DNA of 64,000 nt from Promethearchaeota archaeon (GCA_011364925.1 RDOA01000016.1:1-64000); one strand, 5' to 3'; positions 44,446 through 53,589 are shown, counted from the first letter of the stretch. Made by a program: numbers and translations. The notes: a model not told the origin generated them from the sequence alone.

Positions 44446-45849
44446 TTAAGCGATCCTAACTCCTTGCCTTTTAAGAGCTTCCTGTACTCTTGGAATGCTT
44501 ACTTGCCTGCACGGAACATTCTCTTTAATAGAAACGGCAGCAACCACTCCTGCACCCTGCCCTGTAACCATACAACAGCACATTTGGCGAGTGGCAGCAT
44601 GAGAAATCTTGTCTCCAGCAACACAACGACCCGCTACCAAGAGATTTTCCACTTTTTGAGGAATAATAATACCAATGGGAACTTGAAAATATCTGCCCGT
44701 AGTGGGCATTACAGCTATACCATAGCCATCGATAAATTCGGGACAAATCCCAATAGAGTCTTCGAAACGAGCTTGATTTCTTATATCGTTTTCAGTTATT
44801 TCGTACTCGCCAATAATTTTTCTTGATTCTCTAGTACCTAAAGATGAACCAATCGTTCTGAGTCTTGCTTTTTTGAAACCCGGGGTATATTTTTTCAACG
44901 CTTTGATAGCCCATAAAACGCGCTTTCTTCCATCTATCTCCGCTTTAGTGAGGTCCCATACATCCGTAGGATCTATATTTTTCATATGAATCCCGTTGAA
45001 AGAAGTTATTTCTCCTGCATCTGTATAATTAGTCCAAAAACTTTCAATATCAACATTTTTAGGTATCTCGCCTGCTTCTTTAGCTTTTTTAAAGGGTTCA
45101 ACTAGGTAAGTGGTAAAAGAGTCTTCTTCCTTTCCAGAAGTCTCTCCCCAATCCCCTATGCGACTCGGATTTAAGTATACATACATTAAAAATTTACCGA
45201 TATTAATGCCACTAGCCCCAAAATTTACAGTTACCTCCATTAATTCGTTCTTTGGGCTTTTTCGAAATGGAACCCCTGACAGATACGCAATGTCTGCATC
45301 ACCCGTGGCATCTATAACTCGTTTAGCCAGAATCGCTCTTCTTCCAGATTTACTTTCAGTTATTACTCCTTTAATCGTATTGTCTTCCATAACAACATCA
45401 ACGGCAATGCAATGAAGTAATGGTGTGATACCGGCTTCTTGAACTAACTCATCTGCAACATGCTTAAATACTTCAGTTTCAAGCACTTCATAGGTAGGTT
45501 CTCCATTTACCATCAACCCTTCTTGTTCGAGTGTAGCGATCATATCTTTATTTTTGATATTTCCGAGGATGTTTATGCTACCATTCATTTCTTTTGCTCG
45601 TTTTTCAAACTCTAATCCTATTCCACCAGCGTCAACTGTTTTAGCGTAGCGATACCAAGCAATGGTACCAATCATTGATTGCGTTATCACTCCTCCAAAA
45701 CAACCAAATCTTTCTACAAGAATTGTATCAACACCTTCTCTTGCAGCGGCTAGAGCGGCAGAGAGACCTGCTGGTCCACCGCCTAAGACTAATACATCAG
45801 TTTCTCTTAAAACAGGTGTCATTTTTGGAGATTCTTCAACAAACTTCAC
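44446..45849 (-). CDS. FAD-dependent oxidoreductase
   Basis: The N-terminus is a dinucleotide-binding fold (TDVLVLGGGPAGLSAALAAAREG, then ILVERFGCFGG). Further FAD-domain features are VIDATGDADIAYLSG and the C-terminal NLLVAGRCVAGDKISHAATR, which is typical of the PF12831-type family. The substrate could be an organic acid or a cofactor precursor; no neighbour decides it. Length ~467 residues. It is divergent from the channel-like gene at 45970, with ~120 bp of shared promoter space. Confidence 0.85.
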   Translation of the reverse strand: MKFVEESPKMTPVLRETDVLVLGGGPAGLSAALAAAREGVDTILVERFGCFGGVITQSMIGTIAWYRYAKTVDAGGIGLEFEKRAKEMNGSINILGNIKNKDMIATLEQEGLMVNGEPTYEVLETEVFKHVADELVQEAGITPLLHCIAVDVVMEDNTIKGVITESKSGRRAILAKRVIDATGDADIAYLSGVPFRKSPKNELMEVTVNFGASGINIGKFLMYVYLNPSRIGDWGETSGKEEDSFTTYLVEPFKKAKEAGEIPKNVDIESFWTNYTDAGEITSFNGIHMKNIDPTDVWDLTKAEIDGRKRVLWAIKALKKYTPGFKKARLRTIGSSLGTRESRKIIGEYEITENDIRNQARFEDSIGICPEFIDGYGIAVMPTTGRYFQVPIGIIIPQKVENLLVAGRCVAGDKISHAATRQMCCCMVTGQGAGVVAAVSIKENVPCRQVSIPRVQEALKRQGVRIA

Positions 45850-45969
45850 GATTTCTTCCCTAGATTCAAATCTTTAGTTTTTAATTAAGAAATCTTCAAT
45901 GAGATTTTAATTGTAAGAATATATGATATATATATAACTTTTTTATATTCAATTGTTTTAAATTAATTT

Positions 45970-47130
45970 ATGAGTCTTTTAAATGTTCTAATTGAAATTA
46001 ACTTAAAACTTAAGCAATATAAGGCACAGTTTACATTTTTGATATTATTTTGGTTCGTAGGATTCTTAGTTTTCGTAATTATCGAACCTAATCATTCTTT
46101 CGTAGAATATATATTGTTTTCGTTAACTATAAGACTTCCTGAAAAAGTAGGAGATTTTACTAATTTTTACGCGTTAATCTGGCCAATATTATTAGAAGTA
46201 ATCGTCATTGGTTTTCTTATGGGTGAGCTATTAGAGAAATACAACCCATTAATAACCAGTAGAATTCTTGCTAAACACAAGCGAAATCATACTGTAATTA
46301 TAGGATTTGAACACATAACAGAACGAATTATCGAACATTGTATTATGAATAAAGAACCCTTTTGCGTCCTCGAAGATAATCAAGAATTAGTAGAAGATTT
46401 AATCAATGGAGGTCATGCAGTGGTTGTCGGAGATCCTACAGAACCGATTAATCTAGATTTTACGAGCGTGAAGAGAGCAAAAGAAGTCTTTATTGGCGTC
46501 AATGATGCGAGAATTGCAATTATATGTTCAGAAAAAATTCGCAATGTGAACCAAGATTGTCCTATTTATGTTCGCGCATTTGAGGATCACCTCCAAAGCT
46601 ATCTCCAACAACCTCCACTTAATGCAAAAGCATTTTCCACCTCAAAATGGGCAATGGACGATATAAAAAAATGGACTCATGGTAAGAAAGGAATCGCCAT
46701 CGTAATCGGGAGAGATAGCTTAACCCATCGTATTGCATATACTTTATCTTTACAACCAGAACGGGAAATATATCTGTTTGATGACGAACATGATGGCATT
46801 GAGTTTCCAGAAAATGAACAATTACATATAATAAAAGAATACACGCGTTTCTTAAGTGATTTACGTGATCATCTAAAGTTAGAGGAAGTTACCCAAGCTT
46901 TCATTTGTTGGAAACGAGATTCGGAATTTACCGAATCACTTTATCTTGCTTCAAAATTATTCTTACGTTATCCTCGAATAGAGATATTTGTTCGAATTTT
47001 TGACGAAGAACTTATTGATTTAGTTAAAAATTACAACGCTAAAACTTTTTCAACTTCCTCTAAAGCGTTTAAAATGCTTCAAAATCTTGTTCCACCCGAT
47101 TCGGCTATTTACCCTAAAATTAAGGAGTGA
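45970..47130 (+). CDS. Potassium-channel-like RCK protein with degenerate filter
   Basis: The first ~95 residues have two membrane helices (FTFLILFWFVGFLVFVII and ALIWPILLEVIVIGFLMG) around a pore-like loop. The loop reads LTIRLPEKVGDF where a K+ channel has TVGYGD, so the selectivity signature is gone. Two TrkA-N/RCK-type nucleotide-binding halves follow (HTVIIGFEHITERIIEH, GIAIVIGRDSLTHRIAYTL); the first strand glycine pattern is degenerate (GFEHI). Such a layout resembles CASTOR/ion-channel-like proteins more than a K+ channel. It is 9 bp upstream of the QueG-like gene. Confidence 0.7.
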   Translation: MSLLNVLIEINLKLKQYKAQFTFLILFWFVGFLVFVIIEPNHSFVEYILFSLTIRLPEKVGDFTNFYALIWPILLEVIVIGFLMGELLEKYNPLITSRILAKHKRNHTVIIGFEHITERIIEHCIMNKEPFCVLEDNQELVEDLINGGHAVVVGDPTEPINLDFTSVKRAKEVFIGVNDARIAIICSEKIRNVNQDCPIYVRAFEDHLQSYLQQPPLNAKAFSTSKWAMDDIKKWTHGKKGIAIVIGRDSLTHRIAYTLSLQPEREIYLFDDEHDGIEFPENEQLHIIKEYTRFLSDLRDHLKLEEVTQAFICWKRDSEFTESLYLASKLFLRYPRIEIFVRIFDEELIDLVKNYNAKTFSTSSKAFKMLQNLVPPDSAIYPKIKE

Positions 47131-47139
47131 TTGTAAAAA

Positions 47140-48072
47140 ATGGACGAAAATTCTATCATCCAAAAGTTTTATGAATCATTAGAAGCTAAGGGGTATCAAG
47201 GTAAAATCGTTTCAGCTAAATACATTCCAGAATTACAAAAAGCAATTAAATCCCTTCACGAAAAGAAATTAATCGATCCCAATTTTTACGAAGAATATAG
47301 ATATTATTTCGAATTTAAACCAAAAGCAAATTTTGAAGAGATAAAATCGCTTTTTATTATAACCGTTCCTCAACCGCAATACAAAATTATTTTCCATTGG
47401 AATAAAAAGGAAGTGCCTTTAATTATACCACCAACTTACCTTTACAGCAAGGCTGTAATTGATAGTAATTTGGAAGTGTTAGCCAAAATTTTGAACCCAT
47501 ATGGATTCAATGTAGAATTTGCTCTTGTTCCTCAAAAAACTTTGGCTGTGCGTGTTGGATTAGCTCAATATGGAAGAAATAACATAACATATGTACCTAA
47601 TATGGGTAGCTTCCATCGCCCTTCTACTTATTATTCAGACTTTCCATTTGATGAAGATAGTTGGCAAGAACTCCAAGTAATGGATTTGTGCAAAGACTGT
47701 GATGCATGTCGTCGGAATTGTCCAACCGGGGCCATTCCCACAGATCGCTTCCTTTTAAGGGTTGAAAAATGTCTAACTTTTCACAATGAGCATCCAGCAA
47801 ATGTTCCCTTTCCGGATTGGATCGATCCCGCTTGGCATAATTGTTTAGTTGGGTGTATGCGCTGTCAAAATGTATGCCCTGCAAACAAAAAAGTGCTGAA
47901 GTGGATAGAAACAGGGCCTTCCTTTAGCGAAGATGAGACCAAAATGTTAGTAAGTGGGAAAGCGATGGATGAGCTTCCCGAAGAGACTAGAAAAAAAATA
48001 GAACAACACGATTTAGAAAATTATTTATATGTTTATCCAAGGAATTTGGGCGTTATCCTAAAAAGATTTTAA
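47140..48072 (+). CDS. QueG-like [4Fe-4S] reductase-type protein
   Basis: The 310-residue protein ends in a dicluster module: CKDCDACRRNCPTGAI and HNCLVGCMRCQNVCP, as in epoxyqueuosine reductase QueG and related iron-sulfur/cobalamin reductases. The segment VRVGLAQYGRNNITYV aligns with the QueG motif GLGWIGKNT, but with Tyr-Gly-Arg where Ile-Gly-Lys is usual. The N-terminal ~130 residues match QueG only loosely, and the Asp that acts in catalysis is not obvious. It may be a reductive dehalogenase-like protein. Closely follows the channel-like gene. Confidence 0.7.
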   Translation: MDENSIIQKFYESLEAKGYQGKIVSAKYIPELQKAIKSLHEKKLIDPNFYEEYRYYFEFKPKANFEEIKSLFIITVPQPQYKIIFHWNKKEVPLIIPPTYLYSKAVIDSNLEVLAKILNPYGFNVEFALVPQKTLAVRVGLAQYGRNNITYVPNMGSFHRPSTYYSDFPFDEDSWQELQVMDLCKDCDACRRNCPTGAIPTDRFLLRVEKCLTFHNEHPANVPFPDWIDPAWHNCLVGCMRCQNVCPANKKVLKWIETGPSFSEDETKMLVSGKAMDELPEETRKKIEQHDLENYLYVYPRNLGVILKRF

Positions 48073-48080
48073 AATCTAGA

Positions 48081-48515
48081 CTATTTTTTTTCTCTACTTT
48101 TTTCTTTTAAAGCTAATCCTAGTATTCCACCCGTTAATATTAAAACAAGGTCAATATATCGAAATGTGCTACTAGCGAAGTAAATATGTGTAAGAATCCC
48201 TCCCGCTATAGAAACAAAAATAGGAGAAAATGTAGCAATTATCCCAATTATTCCCACAATTAGTAGGCATAGGTATCCATATATGTTCTCTTTAAAAGCT
48301 AAAATTGCACCAAATATCCCGTGAGCGCTAATAATAATCGTTATTACTGCTTGCATATATGGTAAAGAACTGGGATATTCTGGATCCAGAAAGCCTGGAA
48401 AGCGAGCATCTAAAATTATCGATAAGCCAACCGAAAGTAATATCATCGATCCTATCAGTCCGAAAATTGCTCCAATTTTATTAATCTGATTAGTCATTAT
48501 TCCTTCATGATTCAC
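48081..48515 (-). CDS. Four-helix membrane protein, single repeat unit
   Basis: The 144-residue protein has four membrane helices in the pattern GAIFGLIGSMILLSVGL, ITIIISAHGIFGAILAFK, LIVGIIGIIATFSPI and VLILTGGILGLALKEKS. The same pattern occurs twice in the next gene. The start is at 48515 (ATG); an ATG at 48500 may be used. I do not recognise the family; it may belong to Asgard-specific small membrane proteins. It overlaps no other gene and lies 136 bp from the larger relative. Confidence 0.65.
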   Translation of the reverse strand: MNHEGIMTNQINKIGAIFGLIGSMILLSVGLSIILDARFPGFLDPEYPSSLPYMQAVITIIISAHGIFGAILAFKENIYGYLCLLIVGIIGIIATFSPIFVSIAGGILTHIYFASSTFRYIDLVLILTGGILGLALKEKSREKK

Positions 48516-48651
48516 TTTATTTTTTTGATGATAAATATGGATTACAATTTATTAATATCTAAAAATGACTTTGTCAGTAATAAAGTTATTTAAGGAATCG
48601 CATAAACAGTTTCTAATTGAATCTTCTCTTATTTTCCCGAATTAAAAGCAA

Positions 48652-49488
48652 TTACTCCTTTCTCTCCACTTTTTCTGTTAAAGCAAAACCAACAACTCCG
48701 CCCACCACCATTAGAATCAAGTCTACATAATAAAATGTGCTTACTAAGTAAAATGTATGAATGTAGGGTGGCCAACCCCAGGTTGATTCACTGGAAAAGA
48801 TCGGAATAAATGTACCTACAAATCCTATTACTCCAGCGATTAATACGGATATATATCCTTTGGGGTCATCTCTTATAGCTACTAATGATCCATATATACC
48901 GAACATGCTAATTAATAGCGTAACAATCCCGATTACGAGGATCTCTTGATAAGAATTATATAAATTATAGTGGAAAAACGACATGTGGAACAAAGCAATG
49001 ATGAAAAGAATTAATGAACCAATCAATCCTAAAACTGCTCCTAAATACCAATATTTATTGATGTATTCCTTTTTCTCTTTTTTTTCTGCTAGGGCTAAGC
49101 CAAGCACTCCACCTATTACCATTAAAATTAGTTCAAAATAATAATTTGTGACAACTAAATACAAAATCTGAGGATATGAGGGAATAAACAATGGATATAC
49201 AAAAATCCCTATTGGAACCAGTGTGCCTATAACTCCTATTGTTCCAGCTCCTAATAAGTATTTATAGCCTCCAGCTTCATTCTTAAATGCTAAGACTGAT
49301 CCATACATACCAAGCGCACTAATCAATACCATAATGAACCCCCTTATATAATTAATAAATATCAGATAAAAACTAAAATAGAGACCCATAAAAGCTCCAT
49401 ATGAGATAGCCGTTAGCCCAATCATAAATTCAAAAAATGAACCAATCGTTCCTAAAATTGCTCCTAAATGCTTATAATTTACGACCAT
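48652..49488 (-). CDS. Eight-helix membrane protein made of two repeat units
   Basis: The 278-residue protein consists of two homologous ~135-residue units. Unit 1: LGAILGTIGSFFEFMIGL, ISALGMYGSVLAFKN, GTIGVIGTLVPI, LILMVIGGVLGLALAEK. Unit 2: LGAVLGLIGSLILFIIAL, ISMFGIYGSLVAIRD, GVIGFVGTFIPI, LILMVVGGVVGFALTEK. The unit is the same as the whole single-unit protein next to it, so the family spread by duplication and fusion. The function is unknown. Start at 49488. Confidence 0.68.
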   Translation of the reverse strand: MVVNYKHLGAILGTIGSFFEFMIGLTAISYGAFMGLYFSFYLIFINYIRGFIMVLISALGMYGSVLAFKNEAGGYKYLLGAGTIGVIGTLVPIGIFVYPLFIPSYPQILYLVVTNYYFELILMVIGGVLGLALAEKKEKKEYINKYWYLGAVLGLIGSLILFIIALFHMSFFHYNLYNSYQEILVIGIVTLLISMFGIYGSLVAIRDDPKGYISVLIAGVIGFVGTFIPIFSSESTWGWPPYIHTFYLVSTFYYVDLILMVVGGVVGFALTEKVERKE

Positions 49489-49512
49489 TTTTCAGATATA
49501 TTTCCCGAATTC

Positions 49513-49923
49513 TCAGAGGGAATTTTTGATTTCAAATATTGAAAAGGTCCCTATAGCTTTCGCTACAGTTTGCCCGGCGTTGATTATTTCTGAGTCCAAT
49601 GCAACAATTCTCTTGCCTTGGTGTATTACTTTTGTATTACAAATAAGGGTACCTCCTTTAACTGCTTTAAAGTAATTTATTTTAATTTCAATTGTCGCAC
49701 AAAGCTCACCCTTGCTCAAATTAGTATAAGCAGCAGCACCCATGCCCGTATCTGCCATCGAATACATCACACCTCCATGGACTACCTTGTGAGGATTTAA
49801 CAATTTATCAACGACATCTAATGTGCATTGAGAATATCCTTTTTCGATTTTTGTGAACTCTAAACCAATCAAATCACCAAAAGGATGAAAATCTTTCGTG
49901 TTCAGCGGAGTTTTTTTTGACAT
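49513..49923 (-). CDS. Hotdog-fold thioesterase (PaaI/4HBT family)
   Basis: The 136-residue protein shows PHKVVHGGVMYSMADTGMGA, with the HGG turn and catalytic Asp of the PaaI branch, and the strands ATIEIKINYFKAVKGG and RIVALDSEI. It cleaves acyl-CoA thioesters, often of aromatic acids. Start ATG at 49923. It is followed on the same strand by the membrane-repeat gene but there is no obvious acyl-CoA pathway nearby. A twin palindrome and the MarR operon lie upstream on the other strand. Confidence 0.88.
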   Translation of the reverse strand: MSKKTPLNTKDFHPFGDLIGLEFTKIEKGYSQCTLDVVDKLLNPHKVVHGGVMYSMADTGMGAAAYTNLSKGELCATIEIKINYFKAVKGGTLICNTKVIHQGKRIVALDSEIINAGQTVAKAIGTFSIFEIKNSL

Positions 49924-50010
49924 ATTAATGAATAATCAAATAATATTTATGAATTTTATAGTTAGTAATAAATCAGAACTAAGAAATTTTTTTGCCTATT
50001 TCCCAACAAT

Positions 50011-50053
50011 AACATTTAAATAGTACTATATCGTATTAGATAGTACTATATCG
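50011..50053. promoter_or_regulatory. Two copies of ATAGTACTATATCG, probable MarR operator
   Basis: The perfect 10-base palindrome ATAGTACTAT occurs at 50020-50029 and 50040-50049, each followed by ATCG, with starts exactly 20 bases apart (two helical turns). A TATA-like ATTTAAATA abuts the first copy. The pair lies 37-76 bases upstream of a three-gene operon that ends with a MarR-type regulator, and 97-126 bases from the divergent thioesterase gene, so autoregulation is likely. Confidence 0.65.
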
Positions 50054-50095
50054 AACATTTTTCAAAAAATATAAAAAAATAACTAGGTGAATGTT

Positions 50096-50434
50096 TTGGG
50101 TAAAATATTATCATATTGTGGTATTAATTGTGCTGAGTGCCCAGCATATTTAGCTACTCAAAAAAATGACGCAGAAGAAATAAAAAAAGTTGCGAACGAA
50201 TGGTCAAGCGATGCAATGAAATTTGCACCAGAGGAATTATATTGCGATGGGTGTATTAACGATGGAAAACTTGTTAGTTGGGCTCCAAAATGCGATATCA
50301 GGATTTGTTGCAGAGAGAAAGGCTTAGAGAATTGCGCCTATTGCATTGATTACTTTTGTGACAAACTAAAAAATACTTTTGATAAATCTCCAAGCGCTAA
50401 AGAAAATTTAGAAGAAATTCGTCAAAATTTATAA
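50096..50434 (+). CDS. Small DUF3795 cysteine-rich protein
   Basis: The protein has the full DUF3795 pattern: SYCGINCAECPAYLAT, YCDGCINDG, CDIRICCREKGLENCAYC and YFCDKL. The family is thought to bind metal through these cysteines, but the role is unknown. I place the start at the TTG at 50096, seven bases after an AGGTG site; a GTG at 50087 is in frame but overlaps that site. First gene of the MarR operon; it precedes the flavoprotein gene by 21 bp. A much larger DUF3795 protein lies at the window's left edge. Confidence 0.82.
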   Translation: MGKILSYCGINCAECPAYLATQKNDAEEIKKVANEWSSDAMKFAPEELYCDGCINDGKLVSWAPKCDIRICCREKGLENCAYCIDYFCDKLKNTFDKSPSAKENLEEIRQNL

Positions 50435-50455
50435 CTAATATTAAAGTACTCAAAT

Positions 50456-50926
50456 GTGAAAAAAATGGAAATAGAAGAGGCTAAAAAGTCAGGACTAAAA
50501 TTAATGGAAGAATCTAAAGCAGCAATTTTGACAACTATAGATGCAAATGGTTTTCCAATAACGAGAGCAATGTTTAATCTAAGAAATAAGGAGCAATTCC
50601 CAGAATTTTCGGAGTTTTTTAAGTTCCAACAAAACCGATTTACAATCTTTATTTCTACTAATACTTCTTCGAGTAAAGTTTCTCATTTAAGTAAAAATCC
50701 TAAAATGAGTGTGTATTATTGCGACCCAGAAGATTTTAAAGGCTTTATGCTTGGAGGTTCGGTAGAAATTGTCGATGACATGAAAGTAAAGAAAAAAATC
50801 TGGTTGGATTGGTGGACGCGATACTATCCAGAAGGATTAGAAGATCCGGATTATACACTCCTACGGATGGAACCAACAAACGCGAGGTTTTATTACAAAT
50901 TGAATCAGGTAAATTTTGAGTTATGA
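50456..50926 (+). CDS. General-stress-type FMN split-barrel protein
   Basis: The 156-residue protein shows SKAAILTTIDANGFPITRAM, FTIFISTNTSSSKVSHLSKNP, MSVYYCDPEDFKGFMLGG and the family's LDWWTRYYPEGLEDP near the C-terminus, matching the general-stress-protein-26-type split barrel that binds flavin. A GTG at 50456 is used or an ATG at 50465. Four bases overlap the MarR gene. It may protect against oxidative or electrophile stress, as the MarR partner suggests; inference. Confidence 0.82.
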   Translation: MKKMEIEEAKKSGLKLMEESKAAILTTIDANGFPITRAMFNLRNKEQFPEFSEFFKFQQNRFTIFISTNTSSSKVSHLSKNPKMSVYYCDPEDFKGFMLGGSVEIVDDMKVKKKIWLDWWTRYYPEGLEDPDYTLLRMEPTNARFYYKLNQVNFEL

Positions 50927-51375
50927 GCGAGAGAATGCAGGATCAGCGTGAAGGTGGATTTCTTATAGCAAAAATTCACCAAATCACCAATCGAATATTT
51001 AAAAAATTATTAAAAGAATATGGAATCAAGGAGTTAAATCCGGGACAAGGACGAATATTATTTGCGCTTTGGCAGAAAGATGGGGTCCCAATTCATGAGC
51101 TTTCTAGAAAAACTCAATTAACAAAATCTACACTAACAACAATGCTTGAAAGACTTGAAAGCGCAGACTTTTTAAAGCGTGAACCTGACGAGACTGATGG
51201 AAGAATTATAAATGTTATCCTTTCTGAAAAAAGTAAGGCCCTTCAAAAGAAATATATTGATGTATCTAAAAAAATGACAGAAGTCTTTTATGGAAAGCTC
51301 ACCGAAGAAGAAATAGACGAATTCGAAGGTTATCTAAGACTAATTTTAGATAACCTATTGAATGCAAATAAATAG
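50923..51375 (+). CDS. MarR-type transcriptional regulator
   Basis: The 150-residue protein has a winged helix: ELNPGQGRILFALWQKDG, IHELSRKTQLTKSTLTTMLERLE and the wing RE-PDETDGRIINVILSEK. It begins with four bases overlapping the flavoprotein gene and is the last of three genes. The twin palindrome in the operon leader is its likely operator. MarR proteins usually respond to phenolic compounds or oxidants by releasing DNA. Confidence 0.9.
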   Translation: MSERMQDQREGGFLIAKIHQITNRIFKKLLKEYGIKELNPGQGRILFALWQKDGVPIHELSRKTQLTKSTLTTMLERLESADFLKREPDETDGRIINVILSEKSKALQKKYIDVSKKMTEVFYGKLTEEEIDEFEGYLRLILDNLLNANK

Positions 51376-51552
51376 AATTTTTATGTCCTTCTTATTTTAG
51401 CACTTTACTACTCCTATGAGAAGTTTACATAGATTTTTATACATTATTCCAGAAATTTTGGAGCTTATTTCCAGATTTAATAAACTTTAAAAAGATAAAT
51501 ACTATTATTGTAGGTTAAGGAAGAAAATTATGTTCTCAGAATAAGCTTAAAA

Positions 51553-52557
51553 ATGACAGAAAAAGAGAATAAAAAAGAACCAATTGAAAGTATATCTATC
51601 AAACATATAGCAAATCTGTCTATTGTAGATATGGTTATGCTCCAATTATTACAAAAACACGAAAAACCTGTAATTAGGCATCTCTTATACAATGAAATAT
51701 CTCAATTTCTAACTCGGGAAAGAAAAAAAGTCGCTCGTTCAGTAAAAGTTAAAACAGAAGCTGCTGGGGCTAAACAATTTTATAATTGGCTAGGAGAACC
51801 AACAAGATTTTCGAGCTCAAGTCTCTATTATAGTTTAGACCAGTTAGAATCTAAAGGACTCGTAAAGTACAATCGAGATGAGAATGAAAAAGTAATCTCA
51901 GTTGAAGCAACACAATACACAGAAATTCTTATCAATACTATTTTAAAACACGTAGTAAAATTTGGTTTGATCGATCCTGAGCAAAATAAATTTCTTCCAG
52001 GGATAATTAAAGAAGTTATTGACGATAAAATTTTCTCCACTCTAGAAAAGAAAAATTTCGGAACTCTCTTATATATTTGGTTTAGTAATCTTATTAATGT
52101 GAAATGCATGAATCTATTTTCTTCTTTGTCGGATAATCTATTTGTTTTATCGAGTCGATCGGCTTTTGAAAGCGTGCAAAAGCTAGATATCGAAAATGTT
52201 CAATACACCTCAATTTTCAATAGCACAATTAGAGAATCAGACAGATTTTTTGATGCTGTAATTTTACCTTACCACTTTAAAAACACAAATTTTGAAAAGG
52301 TATCAAAGGCAGCAATCTTAAAAGAAGCTTTTAGAGTTGTTAAAGACAACGGAGTTGTAATAATTCATAGTTATACAGAGATACCTAAAATTGACCATGC
52401 CATCTTTAACATCTTTATTAAATGGGTAGAAAATATCTACGAAGAATTAGAATTCTATACAGAAGAAATATTTAAAAAAGAGTTACTTATAGCAGGTGCT
52501 AAAGATACTGAAGTTTTTGTTTACAAAGGCCATTTGTTTGGAATAGGTAGAAAATAA
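51553..52557 (+). CDS. PadR-like wHTH fused to a methyltransferase-like domain
   Basis: The N-terminal ~110 residues contain a PadR-like winged helix (SIVDMVMLQLLQKHEKPV, then FSSSSLYYSLDQLESKGLVKY). After a helical linker the C-terminal part resembles the second half of a class I SAM methyltransferase: FFDAVILPYHF, AILKEAFRVVKDNGVVIIHS, FKKELLIAGAKDTEVFVYKG. The glycine-rich SAM motif I is not evident, so binding is doubtful. It may be a transcription factor that senses SAM or a lipid. Transcribed alone. Confidence 0.6.
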   Translation: MTEKENKKEPIESISIKHIANLSIVDMVMLQLLQKHEKPVIRHLLYNEISQFLTRERKKVARSVKVKTEAAGAKQFYNWLGEPTRFSSSSLYYSLDQLESKGLVKYNRDENEKVISVEATQYTEILINTILKHVVKFGLIDPEQNKFLPGIIKEVIDDKIFSTLEKKNFGTLLYIWFSNLINVKCMNLFSSLSDNLFVLSSRSAFESVQKLDIENVQYTSIFNSTIRESDRFFDAVILPYHFKNTNFEKVSKAAILKEAFRVVKDNGVVIIHSYTEIPKIDHAIFNIFIKWVENIYEELEFYTEEIFKKELLIAGAKDTEVFVYKGHLFGIGRK

Positions 52558-52782
52558 ATATTAAACTGCTTCTTCATTACCAGCAAATCCATCTCAATAC
52601 TAAGCACTTTAAGTTTTTTCTTTTCAATTTTTATAATTCCCAGATTTGGAAATGGGATATTTATTTCTTGTAATTAGTATGTTACAGAAATAAATAAATC
52701 TTTATATAATTGAAAAACATAATATTTTATAATAAAAATTTTTAACAAAAAGTCATAATAAAAAATTTAGTGGAAAGTTAAA

Positions 52783-53589
52783 ATGAGCGGAAGAAATGTA
52801 TTAGGATGTATTCTCTCTTTAGTAGGTGGCTTAATGGGCTTATTGCTTACACCATACTTTTTTATGCTACAATATACTGATCTAATAGCGGCGGAAGCTT
52901 CTTTAGGAGGCTCGGGATTAGGGTGTGCGTTAGTCGTTCAATTCATCTTTCCTTTCATATCTGATCTTGGTATGATAGCTGGAGCGATGTATATCGTAGC
53001 AGCGATTTCCTTTGTTTCAAAGAACGACAAATACGCTTTTAAAATTGCTGTTGTAGCTAACGTTTTAGCTTTACAAGCAGCTTTCTGGCCTATTATTCCC
53101 TTACTTGTTACCCAAATGATACCGACCTTCGCGATAATGTTTTTAAGTAATCTCGTAATTTTCTTTCTTTTGCTGTTAAGCGTAGGAAGAATTTCTGGGA
53201 AAACCACTCTAATGGCTTTACTTACTGGGATGGCTTGGGTGCTAGCATTTATGAACGGGGTCGCTTCAACAAATCGTATCACTGTTCTCATGGGATCAAA
53301 TCCACTTTGGGTACTTTATACAACAATGCAGCGCGTAAATTGGGTTGCGAGTCTTGGTTGGGGGGTAACAACTGTCTTAATCATTCTTGAACCAAAGGAG
53401 TTGGTTCGAAAACTCGGTTTAGGTTCTGCGATTCTCGCAATAGTAGCAGGGTATCCGTCTGGGATGATCTCTCCTTTCGGAGGAGGGTTCTCTATGTTTT
53501 TATTGGGTCCGATGCTATCTACATTATTACTGCTATTATTTATATCACCTAAGCTATGGGAGAAGCTTGTAATATCTCGAAAGGAATAG
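52783..53589 (+). CDS. Polytopic membrane protein, unknown
   Basis: The 268-residue protein has about seven hydrophobic segments and little else: LGCILSLVGGLMGLLLT at the start, then VIFFLLLLSVGRISG and a final LLGPMLSTLLLLLFIS. A mid-protein segment (MNGVASTNRITVLMGSNPLW) is conserved-looking but unknown to me. The start is the ATG at 52783. The gene stands alone. 225 bases before it are AT-rich and hold no other gene. Confidence 0.55.
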   Translation: MSGRNVLGCILSLVGGLMGLLLTPYFFMLQYTDLIAAEASLGGSGLGCALVVQFIFPFISDLGMIAGAMYIVAAISFVSKNDKYAFKIAVVANVLALQAAFWPIIPLLVTQMIPTFAIMFLSNLVIFFLLLLSVGRISGKTTLMALLTGMAWVLAFMNGVASTNRITVLMGSNPLWVLYTTMQRVNWVASLGWGVTTVLIILEPKELVRKLGLGSAILAIVAGYPSGMISPFGGGFSMFLLGPMLSTLLLLLFISPKLWEKLVISRKE

